Made by a program: the position numbers and the translations under genes
In this document: positions 10,251 to 16,796 of the stretch, piece by piece
How the letters are laid out: each line of letters opens with the position of its first letter
Numbering within the stretch: the first letter of the stretch is position 1
The notes under the pieces: model-generated
The model's database searches: none
Told to the model about the DNA's origin: nothing
The model's input: the letters and a program-made list of their open reading frames with translations, nothing else
Origin: Myxococcales bacterium
Lineage (GTDB): Bacteria; Myxococcota_A; Polyangia; Palsa-1104
DNA: 33,371 nucleotides
Assembly: GCA_028287105.1 (NCBI GenBank)
Contig: JAQBQH010000217.1
Location: 1 to 33,371, forward strand
Reading direction: 5' to 3'

Positions 10251-12494
10251 CTACGGAATCGGCTGCGACTTGCCGCAGATGCCGTTGATGCACATGACGC
10301 CCGAGGTGGCGCCGCAGCAGTCGGCCGTCACGCTGCACTTCTCGAACTCCTGCGAGCAGCTCGGCTGCTGATTGGTGCAGATGAGCGCGCCGGCATCGCC
10401 GCCCGGGCGGCAGTAGCCGCCGCAGCACTCGTCGCCCGTCTCGCAGCCGGTCCCATCGGTGTGGCAGGGATCGACGGTCCAGAAGCCGCGCGCGTTGCCG
10501 GCCAGTAGCTCCTGCGCCGGCAGATAGAATGCCGGATGCGACGGATCGGTCCCGGCGGGCGCGTTGAGATCGATGGCCGCGACCCACAGCTTCTTCGGCG
10601 TGACGATGTGCTGCCAATCGTACTTGCGCGGATCGGAGTTGTAGGCGCTCGTCGTCGCCACGTTGCCGTACAGTCTCCGGCTGGTGAACACGACCCACGC
10701 GTAGCCGCCGGAGACGACCGGGTTCACCGTCGGCTCGTAGTTGAGCTTCGCGTCGGCGGCGCCGGTGTGCGCGGCGTAGCTCGGCAGATAGCCGCTGCCG
10801 TTGAGGTTGTCGAGCGCGTGCGCCGTCTTGGTCGCCAGGTCGACCCAGTGGAGCTGGCCCTGGCCGTTGACCCACGTGAAGCCGTACTGGCCGTTGCCCG
10901 CCACCAGCTCGTCCTCGACGACGACGGCGTCGTTGGTCGGCAGGAACGACGACCACGAGACCGCGCCCGTCGTGGGCGTAAACAGCGTCCGCAGGTTCGA
11001 GAAGACCTGGTTTGCCGGATCGTAGTCGAGCACCGCCAGCGATTTCTGGTCGCCACCCGCAGACGTCGAGGCCCAGAAGTTGAACGCCAGGTGCTTGCCG
11101 TCGGGGGAGAAGGTCGGCAGCGTCGCCTTGAGGCCGGCCGGGATCCCCGTCGGCTGCGCGGTCATCAGCGCGCCCGACGCCGTGTACGCGCGCGTCGTCG
11201 TATCGCCGGCGGTCGCAACCGTCGCGCCCGAGTCCGACATGAACCACGAGCCGTCCGGCGCCAGCGCCGGGAAGTTGTGCGCCGTGCCGCTTACGGCGGA
11301 CTCCGCATTCGTCGTGAGGTCGTACATGCTCGACACCGCGTAGTTGTCGCCGTGCTGCGTGATCAGCTTCTGCCCGTTCGTCGAGACCGAGTGGCAGACG
11401 CGGCAGCCGGTCATGTTTGCGCTGTACGTGCCCGCGACGACGACCGGCGCCGTCGTGCCCGGCCGGATGGCCAGCGTCGCCGCGCCGAACGGCGGACCGT
11501 TGCCCGTCGCCGTGCCGAAGCTGTTCTCGCCCGAGTTGCCCACCTGCGCCGAATTGGCGGGATTGACCACGAGCGCCGTGCCGTACGAGTTGTAATAGAC
11601 GGTGCCCTTCAAGGTGCCGGGCGCGATGTTCCACGTCATCGTGTAAGGGCCGATCGCGACCGGCGTGGCCGTCGAGACGTCCTCGAACACGAGGGTCACG
11701 GTGATCGGGTCGCCCTTGCCGCCGTTCGAGTAGCTGAGCGTGTGCCACACCTGCTCGGGGATCGGAAGATCGATGAACGACGCCCCGTTGTTGGTGGCGA
11801 ACGTGCCGGTGTAGTCGAAGTTCTTCGAATGCAGCTTCAGCATCACCGCGTCGAACTTGCGCGTGCCCGGGTCCCACATGAATAGCGGAGCGAGGAGACC
11901 GCGCGGCCAGACCGTCGCGTCGTAGGGATAGAGCATCTTCACGCTCGCGTCCGCCGTCGGAGCGCCCGTGAGCACGCCGGTCTGGCCCGTCGACGCCGAC
12001 GGCGCGGGGCCGTGTCCGCCGACGCCGCCGTAGCCGCCCGCGCCGGGCGGCAGCGCGGGATAGCCGGGGTCGCCATTCTGCAGCTGCTGCAGCTGCACGG
12101 TCAGCGACGTCGAGGCCGTCTGGCCCAGGTAGCTCGCGGTGATGATGCCCTTGCCGCCGATCGTGCCGCTGGCGCTGAACGAGCCGGTCGACACGCCGAT
12201 GCTGCCGAGCTCTCCGCGATCGATGGTCCACGCCGGCGATACCGGCGCGCCGTTGACCGTCGCCGAGAACGCCAGCGTCGGCATCGCGCCCGGCGCCGCG
12301 GTCAGCGTCTGATCGAGCGGCGTGATCACGAGCGGGCCCGCCATGTCGCCGGTATCGACGAGGCTGCTCGTCGTCATGTCGACGCCGTCGCCAGTGCCCG
12401 AGAGATCGTGGCCGCCGCCGATCTGATCCTGGTGCGGGCTACACCCGACGACGCAAAGGGTGAGTGCCTGCACAATACGTCCAAACATTTTCAT
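10251..12494 (-). CDS. Lipoprotein with Ig-like, beta-propeller-like and CxxCH haem motif regions
   Basis: A 747-residue exported protein. The signal peptide ends in VVGC (lipid-accepting Cys 18). Residues 55-135 read as a BIG2-like Ig domain, then a Gly/Pro-rich linker. The main body has TolB/PD40-like repeats (ALAPDGSWFMSDSG, LPTFSPDGKHLAFNFW) suggesting a beta-propeller. Within it sits CRVCH (C364, C367, H368), a c-type haem attachment motif, in a context (GCRVCHSVSTNGQ) like those of cytochromes. The last 70 residues are Cys-rich (DECCGGYC, TADCCGATSG). The combination suggests an outer-membrane-anchored, possibly redox-active protein; haem binding is unproven. ATG 12494 follows a TACAAT box by 8 nt. 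It is convergent with the preceding gene, 8 nt apart. Confidence 0.85.
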   Translation of the reverse strand: MKMFGRIVQALTLCVVGCSPHQDQIGGGHDLSGTGDGVDMTTSSLVDTGDMAGPLVITPLDQTLTAAPGAMPTLAFSATVNGAPVSPAWTIDRGELGSIGVSTGSFSASGTIGGKGIITASYLGQTASTSLTVQLQQLQNGDPGYPALPPGAGGYGGVGGHGPAPSASTGQTGVLTGAPTADASVKMLYPYDATVWPRGLLAPLFMWDPGTRKFDAVMLKLHSKNFDYTGTFATNNGASFIDLPIPEQVWHTLSYSNGGKGDPITVTLVFEDVSTATPVAIGPYTMTWNIAPGTLKGTVYYNSYGTALVVNPANSAQVGNSGENSFGTATGNGPPFGAATLAIRPGTTAPVVVAGTYSANMTGCRVCHSVSTNGQKLITQHGDNYAVSSMYDLTTNAESAVSGTAHNFPALAPDGSWFMSDSGATVATAGDTTTRAYTASGALMTAQPTGIPAGLKATLPTFSPDGKHLAFNFWASTSAGGDQKSLAVLDYDPANQVFSNLRTLFTPTTGAVSWSSFLPTNDAVVVEDELVAGNGQYGFTWVNGQGQLHWVDLATKTAHALDNLNGSGYLPSYAAHTGAADAKLNYEPTVNPVVSGGYAWVVFTSRRLYGNVATTSAYNSDPRKYDWQHIVTPKKLWVAAIDLNAPAGTDPSHPAFYLPAQELLAGNARGFWTVDPCHTDGTGCETGDECCGGYCRPGGDAGALICTNQQPSCSQEFEKCSVTADCCGATSGVMCINGICGKSQPIP

Positions 12495-12502
12495 GTCGCG
12501 AT

Positions 12503-12508
12503 ATTGTA
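12503..12508 (-). promoter_or_regulatory. -10 box for the propeller lipoprotein
   Basis: TACAAT on the minus strand, followed by ATCGCGAC and ATG 12494. It lies in a locally AT-rich stretch (12480-12555). A start at the usual 6-8 nt would leave a leader of 0-2 nt. Confidence 0.55.
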
Positions 12509-12551
12509 TGTTGCTTCACCAAGCACGTCAACTACTCGTAATGATATAGGT

Positions 12552-13010
12552 TTATGTCAGGGCAGGTGGGCGCCTCACCGCCAGGTCATCCCCGCGCGGC
12601 GCGAAGACGAAGTAGCGCTGCATCGGGAAATTCCAGGCCACGCCGACGATGAGGGCGACGCCGGCGCGGGCGATGATGTAGTGCACGCCCGCACGCACCA
12701 GCAGATATTCGCCGGCGACGTTCAACAGCAGGCTCGCGAGCGCGGTCACGCCGTAGCGCGCGGCCTGCGGCGCGATCGCTTGTCGGGCGGCGGCGAAGAC
12801 CCAGCCGCGACCGAGCGCGAACGCGAGCAGCGCCCCGCCGAGCGCGCCGAACGCGGTGGCCGCGGCAGGCGAGATGGCCGCGGTCCGTACGGTGACGATC
12901 ATGATGGCGTGGTCGAAGGCGGTCGCCGCGACGGCGACGAGCTGCAGCTTGCCGAGCGCGCACGCGAAGGCGCGCCTCGGCCGTTGCGAAGCTGTCGTCG
13001 CGATCGACAC
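12552..13010 (-). CDS. GtrA-like family membrane protein
   Basis: A 152-residue protein from GTG 13010. Four hydrophobic helices are visible: KLQLVAVAATAFDHAIMIV, AAATAFGALGGALLAFALGRGWVF, YGVTALASLLLNVAGEYLLV and AGVALIVGVAWNFPMQRYFVF. The charged positions between helices and the ending WNFPMQRYFVF are typical of GtrA-like proteins, which help move polyprenyl-linked sugars or act in surface polysaccharide synthesis. The frame is open up to an ATG at 13202, but codons above about 13060 have AT-rich third positions and look non-coding. It is divergent from a PAP2 phosphatase, a plausible partner in lipid-carrier metabolism. Confidence 0.75.
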   Translation of the reverse strand: MSIATTASQRPRRAFACALGKLQLVAVAATAFDHAIMIVTVRTAAISPAAATAFGALGGALLAFALGRGWVFAAARQAIAPQAARYGVTALASLLLNVAGEYLLVRAGVHYIIARAGVALIVGVAWNFPMQRYFVFAPRGDDLAVRRPPALT

Positions 13011-13053
13011 CGCACTGCAGCTTTGCCGCGTCGCCGTCGCGAACGCGAGCGCA

Positions 13054-13109
13054 TTTACGAAACCTTTACGAACGACGTTGGAACGTGTTCTCGGAGCGAA
13101 CAGCTGTTC
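13054..13109. promoter_or_regulatory. Divergent regulatory region with direct repeats and a palindrome
   Basis: Between the GtrA and PAP2 genes are two TTTACGAA copies with an 11-bp period (13054-13061, 13065-13072) and the perfect palindrome GAACAGCTGTTC (13098-13109). The latter fits the GAAC-N4-GTTC pattern of Gram-positive-type LexA sites, but the match is partial and the flanking genes are not typical SOS genes. Confidence 0.35.
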
Positions 13110-13239
13110 TGATTGCTTACAGCGCGTGAGCGATTCGCGCGCCCGCTGCAGCGGAAATGCGCGGCGGCGCGTCGGCACAGCGCGTGCTTCGACGACGCGC
13201 ATTCATGAAAACGATCTCGCTCCTCGATCGGCGGCGCTG

Positions 13240-14286
13240 ATGCCCGCTCCCGCGAACAGCTCGACCGTCGTCGATCGCAGCGAACGCGCCGTTGGCGACA
13301 CGCCACCGGCGACCGCATCGTTCGCACGCGCGCTGGCGCTGGTGGGACCCGACATCACGCTGTGCGCGCTCTGCGCGTTGGCCCTCGCGGTCGCCGGCTC
13401 GCTCCTCGGCGCGCACTACGTCTTGCGGCTCTCGACCATGCTGCTGCCGGGGCTCGTCGCACCCGGCATCATCGCCATCCACTTCGCGCGCGACGCCGGC
13501 GCCATCATCCGCGATGACGTGGGTGCGCGCGTCTCGTTCGTCGCCAGCGTGCGCCTGGCGCTGCGCGACTGGCTGCCGCTGGTCGTCGTCGCCGTCGTAT
13601 TCGACAACCTGGAGAACTACACCGGCCTGGTCCGCCCGACGACGATCGACGCGTCGCTCTATCGCCTCGACCTGGCGCTCTTCGGCGTCGAGCCGACGGT
13701 GTGGGTCCGTCGCTTCTATCATCCGCTTCTGACGGATTGGATGGCGACCTCCTACGGCATCTTCCTGGTCACGCCGATGTTCCTCGCCATCACGCTGTCG
13801 CTCCGCGGCCGCCGCGAGGACTTTCGCGAGATGGCGCTCGCCGTCATGCTGCAGATGTGGCTCGCCTTCTTCATCTTCATCTGTCTGCCCGCCGGGCCGC
13901 CGCGCTACTTCGCGCCGCTGCGTGACGGCGTCTTCACGGAGCATCTGCCGTCGCTGCTCGGCTTCAACGACAAGCTGCAGGCCACCTGGGACACCTACAG
14001 CCCGCTGCTCGTGCGCGCGTCGTTCCCGTCGCTGCACTGCGCGTACGGAATGCTGACGCTCATCTGCGCCTGGCGCTTCGGCAGCGGCGTCTTCCCGGCG
14101 CGCCGGCGGCTCTTCTTCTTCCTGGTGCTGCCGCTTCAGCTCTCGCTGTTCGCGGCCACCATCTATCTGCGCCATCACTGGATCCCCGATTGCGTCGCGG
14201 GAATGCTGCTGGCCGTCGTGGTGTGCACGCTGGCGGCGTGGCTGCGACGACGGTGGCCGGCCGCGCGGTCGGCGCCGGTCGATTGA
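13240..14286 (+). CDS. PAP2-family phosphatase, AUR1/IPC-synthase-like
   Basis: A 348-residue integral membrane protein with about six to seven helices. The PAP2 C2 motif SFPSLH (261-266) and a C3-like segment RHHWIPD (311-317), with catalytic His 313 and Asp 317, are present; CLPAGPPRYF near 215 replaces the C1 motif in a way typical of the PAP2_3/inositol-phosphorylceramide-synthase-like branch. Such enzymes remove or transfer phosphate or phospho-head groups on lipids at the outer face of the membrane. ATG 13240 begins the first sensible N-terminus; the frame is open back to 12856 but that part is antisense to the GtrA gene. The substrate is not predictable. Confidence 0.85.
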   Translation: MPAPANSSTVVDRSERAVGDTPPATASFARALALVGPDITLCALCALALAVAGSLLGAHYVLRLSTMLLPGLVAPGIIAIHFARDAGAIIRDDVGARVSFVASVRLALRDWLPLVVVAVVFDNLENYTGLVRPTTIDASLYRLDLALFGVEPTVWVRRFYHPLLTDWMATSYGIFLVTPMFLAITLSLRGRREDFREMALAVMLQMWLAFFIFICLPAGPPRYFAPLRDGVFTEHLPSLLGFNDKLQATWDTYSPLLVRASFPSLHCAYGMLTLICAWRFGSGVFPARRRLFFFLVLPLQLSLFAATIYLRHHWIPDCVAGMLLAVVVCTLAAWLRRRWPAARSAPVD

Positions 14287-14311
14287 ACGCTCCAGGAGCG
14301 GCGCGACCGGC

Positions 14312-14317
14312 TACTGT
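14312..14317 (+). promoter_or_regulatory. -10 box for leaderless YbjQ-family gene
   Basis: TACTGT followed by CTCGGC and then ATG 14324, a 6-nt gap, in the 37-nt gap after the PAP2 gene. A GGAGCG at 14295 is too far upstream to act as a Shine-Dalgarno site. Confidence 0.45.
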
Positions 14318-14323
14318 CTCGGC

Positions 14324-14695
14324 ATGGCTCAGTCCGCAAATCCGTATCGCGTCGGTGCCGAAGTCAACGACACCATCCTCGTCACCACCGGCAACGAGGT
14401 CGAAGGGCACCGCATCGAGCGCTACCTCGGCATCGTGCGCGGCATCGTCGTGCGCTCGCCGAGCATCGGCAAGGCGTTCCTCGGCGCGTTCAAGCAGCTC
14501 GCCGGCGGCAACATCAAGGAGTACATCGAGGTGTGCGAAGGGGCGCGCCACGACGCGTACGGCGACATGCTCGCGCACGCCCGCGAGATCGGCGCCAACG
14601 CCATCGTCGGCATGCGCTACGACGCGACCGAGTTCGCGCAAGGCGCCACCGAGGTGCTGGCCTACGGCACCGCCGTCGTGATCGAGCGCCGCTAG
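14324..14695 (+). CDS. YbjQ/DUF74-family protein
   Basis: A 123-residue cytosolic protein of the YbjQ (DUF74) family. Hallmarks are ILVTTGNEVEGHRIERYLGIVRGIVVRS at the N-terminus, a central helix ending in YGDMLAHAREIGANAIVGMRYD, and the C-terminal strand EVLAYGTAVVIE. Members form pentamers and are annotated as putative heavy-metal-binding; the biochemical role is unknown. The TAG stop sits exactly at the edge of the adjacent insertion sequence (TAGGGGCTGTC), so the last codons or the stop may have been supplied by the insertion, although IERR is a normal ending. Confidence 0.9.
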   Translation: MAQSANPYRVGAEVNDTILVTTGNEVEGHRIERYLGIVRGIVVRSPSIGKAFLGAFKQLAGGNIKEYIEVCEGARHDAYGDMLAHAREIGANAIVGMRYDATEFAQGATEVLAYGTAVVIERR

Positions 14696-14703
14696 GGGCT
14701 GTC

Positions 14704-14721
14704 GGGCTGTCCCTAATTCTG
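14704..14721. repeat. Left terminal inverted repeat of the IS
   Basis: GGGCTGTCCCTAATTCTG, matching the complement of the right end except for one extra T. A nine-base partial copy, GGGGCTGTC, directly precedes it. Confidence 0.8.
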
Positions 14722-14760
14722 GCGTTTCTGAAAGCGCGATCATTTCGATCGTTTGCGCGT

Positions 14761-15357
14761 TTGAGCCGCTTCCTTCCGAAGCGGAAGTTCGGTCCGCGAA
14801 CCAAGATCGGCGATCGCGAATTTGTCGATGCGGTCCTGTACCGCGGGAAGACCGGCGTCCCTTGGCGCGACCTGCCCGAGCGCTTCGGCCCGTGGAAGAG
14901 CGTGTACAACCGCTTCGCCAACTGGTGGCGGCGAGGAGTCTGGAAGCAAATTTACAAGGCGCTGCAGGTGCGAGTCGACAGGACAGGCTCTATCGTCGAC
15001 GGCAGCCTGATCCGGGCGCACCAAGACGCGGCCGGCGGAAAAGGGGGATCGACGCCAATTGTTCACGCGATCACCGACGGCAAGGGCCGAGCGCTCATCG
15101 GCGACACCGGCTACGACTCCGACGCGTTGGTCCGCGAGATTGGCTATCGCGGCATGAAGCCCGTCATCTGCTGCCACCCGGCGCGCAAACACCGCCGTCG
15201 ACGACTCGACCGCCGCCTGTACCGACGTCGCTACCGCGTCGAGTGCCTGTTCCACGACCTCAAGCGCTTCCGCGCCGTCGCCAGCCGCTACGACAAAACG
15301 GCAGTCAACGATCTGGGCATGGTGGAAGTCGCCTGCACCTGGCTGTGGATCAGCTGA
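14761..15357 (+). pseudogene. IS5-family DDE transposase with internal deletion
   Basis: A 198-residue frame from TTG 14761 (no ATG is available; the true family start would be slightly upstream). N-terminal FGPRTKIGDREFVDAVLYR and GVPWRDLPERFGPWKSVYNRF are typical of the IS5 superfamily. Catalytic Asp 1 is in IVDGSLIRAHQDAAGGKGG, Asp 2 in LIGDTGYDSDAL, and Glu in YRVECLFHDLKRF. Between the first two Asp motifs intact relatives have a long stretch (RSRGG..KIHA..D..G.P......G..HD); here only STPIVHAITDGKG remains, so about 30-40 residues are missing without a frameshift. Catalytic residues survive, but the fold should be broken. Confidence 0.8.
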
Positions 15358-15395
15358 TGTTCTCGCCGCGACGAGGCGCCTGACCTCGGCACAGA

Positions 15396-15542
15396 GGCGG
15401 CACGCAGTGGGGCCGATCCCGACGGCGTAGAGTGAGGCTCGTCGCGCGCAGCGGGACGTAAGGCCGAACGATGGAGCAGCACGCCGCGAAGCGGCGACTG
15501 CGACGGATTCCGACGGCGGGAGCGGCCCTACTGCGTGCCGCC
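15396..15542. repeat. Large inverted repeat in the non-coding 3' part of the IS
   Basis: Left arm 15396-15415 (GGCGGCACGCAGT then GGGGCCG) and right arm 15523-15542 (CGGCCC then TACTGCGTGCCGCC) are complementary at 19 of 20 positions, and pairing continues inward imperfectly for about 12 more bases. Inside, CGCCGC-GAA-GCGGCG (15482-15496) forms a second perfect hairpin. The whole segment of about 220 bp between the transposase stop and the right IS end has no convincing gene. It could form a cruciform, a structured RNA or be the relic of an inserted small repeat. Confidence 0.6.
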
Positions 15543-15580
15543 GACGGTGGCACAACCACATACCGCCGGCAGACCGCGAA

Positions 15581-15598
15581 CAGATTAGGGACAGCCCC
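15581..15598. repeat. Right terminal inverted repeat of the IS
   Basis: CAGATTAGGGACAGCCCC, the complement of GGGGCTGTCCCTAATCTG. The base after it begins TTAG, compared with CTAG left of the element. Confidence 0.8.
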
Positions 15599-15619
15599 TT
15601 AGTCAGGCCGCTTCGCCGC

Positions 15620-16681
15620 CTACGGCGAGACGCCGATGACCGAGACATCGCGCATTCCACCGGCGAGCGCCGCCCGCGTCGCTGCATCGACCCAATCGAA
15701 CTTCCACAACCCGCGGTGGTTGACGCGGAGTAGCGGCAGGCGCGTCGCATCGGCCCACTCGGCGGGCGATATGCTCAACGTTTGCCCCTGCGCATTGGAG
15801 AGCGAGCTGATCCGCTGGCCCTTGTCGAGCAGCGTGGCGGCGATGTCGCGCAGCGACCAGGCAGACGCGGCGCCGCGTTCCGTCGAGACCTCGCTGAGGG
15901 CCGGGACACGTCCCAGGTCTTCGAGCCTCCAAGTCGCCGAGGCCCCATTCGCAAGCGAAACCGACAGCGGCCCCGCCTGAGCCCCAGCGTTTCCAGCGTT
16001 GCCAGCGCCAGCATTGCCAGCGCCAGCATTGCCAGCGCCCGCAGGGCCAGCAGTCCCGGCGCCGCCGGTCGCAGCGACCCGGGGCGCCTCGCCACCCATC
16101 TGTTTTCCACCGTTCGGAAAGGCGCCGCGGCTCTGACTGCTTCCGGCGAGACTCTGTCCGCGACCGCCACCACTCGCCGCGTTGCGCGCGGTCGCGCCAG
16201 CACTTGCCCCGATCGTGCTAGCGGACCTTATGCGCACAGAGGAGACCGTCGTCGACGGTCGTCCGCTCCTGGCGAGCGCCGGGATCGCTCCAGCGTCGGC
16301 GAGACGAGTCAGAAGCAGCGTCGACTGTCCGCTCTCGTCGACGGCGAGCACGACCTCGACGCCCGAAGCGGCCGGCGGCTTGCTGAAGCCGGCCCGCGTG
16401 CCGTCGTTTCGCTCGAATTCGACGTAACTTCCGTCCTGGAGCGCGCCCTCGAGAAACGCTCCCAGTCGCCAAAGGCGCCAGGTCTCGTAGCTTCGGTCGG
16501 GCGTCTGCTTGGCGATTCGCGCAGCGGTAATGGGCTCGCGGCGCCTTCCGTCCACCTCGACCCCAATCGAAACCGCGTCGGTGACCGTGGAAAGAGCCGG
16601 CCGCTGTCGACAGGCGCGCTGTACGCCAATGCCCACCCCAATCGACGCGACCACCATTAATAATACTTTAGTTTTGTTCAT
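15620..16681 (-). CDS. Exported protein with two related domains and an Ala/Gly/Asn-rich linker
   Basis: A 353-residue protein of unknown function. An N-terminal membrane helix or uncleaved signal (KVLLMVVASIGVGIGV) directs it to the periplasm. Two segments look related: about residues 33-130 (VSIGVEVDGRRREPITAARI ... ETWRLWRLGAFLEGAL) and about 235-353 (LSVSLANGASATWRLEDLGRVPAL ... AWSLRDIAATLLDKG), each ending in a passage ordering leu-rich strands. They are joined by about 90 residues rich in Gly, Ala, Ser and Asn. The second domain faintly recalls the molybdopterin-oxidoreductase-type fold found in periplasmic proteins, but I would not name it. ATG 16681 is the first start before the membrane helix. 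It is divergent from the fibrinogen-like lipoprotein gene across a 115-bp AT-rich gap and they may be coregulated. Confidence 0.75.
   Translation of the reverse strand: MNKTKVLLMVVASIGVGIGVQRACRQRPALSTVTDAVSIGVEVDGRRREPITAARIAKQTPDRSYETWRLWRLGAFLEGALQDGSYVEFERNDGTRAGFSKPPAASGVEVVLAVDESGQSTLLLTRLADAGAIPALARSGRPSTTVSSVRIRSASTIGASAGATARNAASGGGRGQSLAGSSQSRGAFPNGGKQMGGEAPRVAATGGAGTAGPAGAGNAGAGNAGAGNAGNAGAQAGPLSVSLANGASATWRLEDLGRVPALSEVSTERGAASAWSLRDIAATLLDKGQRISSLSNAQGQTLSISPAEWADATRLPLLRVNHRGLWKFDWVDAATRAALAGGMRDVSVIGVSP
15984..16045 (-). repeat. 15-bp minisatellite coding for GAGNA units
   Basis: GCCAGCGCCAGCATT is repeated exactly at 16001-16015 and 16016-16030, with degenerate copies on both sides. 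On the minus strand it encodes Gly-Ala-Gly-Asn-Ala repeats in the linker of the exported protein. Units are multiples of three, so length variation keeps the frame. Confidence 0.85.
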
Positions 16682-16782
16682 CGTCGCCGATGGATATACC
16701 AGCACACCGAGACGATTGCATGAGTTTAACGTTTCTAACCTCATGTAATTCCAGGCTGGTTTTATCAGACATCGTGGGCGCC

Positions 16783-16787
16783 GGAGG
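16783..16787 (+). promoter_or_regulatory. Shine-Dalgarno site of the fibrinogen-like gene
   Basis: GGAGG, 9 nt before ATG 16797. The preceding 100 bp are locally AT-rich and should carry the divergent promoters; I cannot assign -35/-10 boxes with confidence (TTTATC at about 16760 is a possible -10). Confidence 0.7.
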
Positions 16788-16796
16788 ACTCTGAGT

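Larger units (their letters stand above)
14695..15598. mobile_element. Decayed IS5-type insertion sequence
   Basis: About 0.9 kb bounded by inverted ends GGGCTGTCCCTAAT (left 14704, right complement ending 15597) and containing an IS5-superfamily transposase remnant. The left end is preceded by an extra GGGGCTGTC (14695-14703), a second partial copy of the end, so the true left boundary is 14695 or 14704. Flanks read CTAG on the left and TTAG on the right, compatible with a short TAG-type target duplication. The transposase has an internal deletion, so the element is not autonomous. It separates the YbjQ-family gene from the minus-strand exported protein gene. Confidence 0.8.

Noticed and set aside
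9778-12231. 817-codon minus-strand frame overlapping the propeller lipoprotein
   Set aside because: Arg-rich frame shadow of the lipoprotein gene, without signal peptide or domains.
14740-15750. Minus-strand frame of 336 codons across the IS
   Set aside because: Antisense to the transposase and non-coding tail; no recognisable domain and crosses both IS boundary and neighbouring gene.
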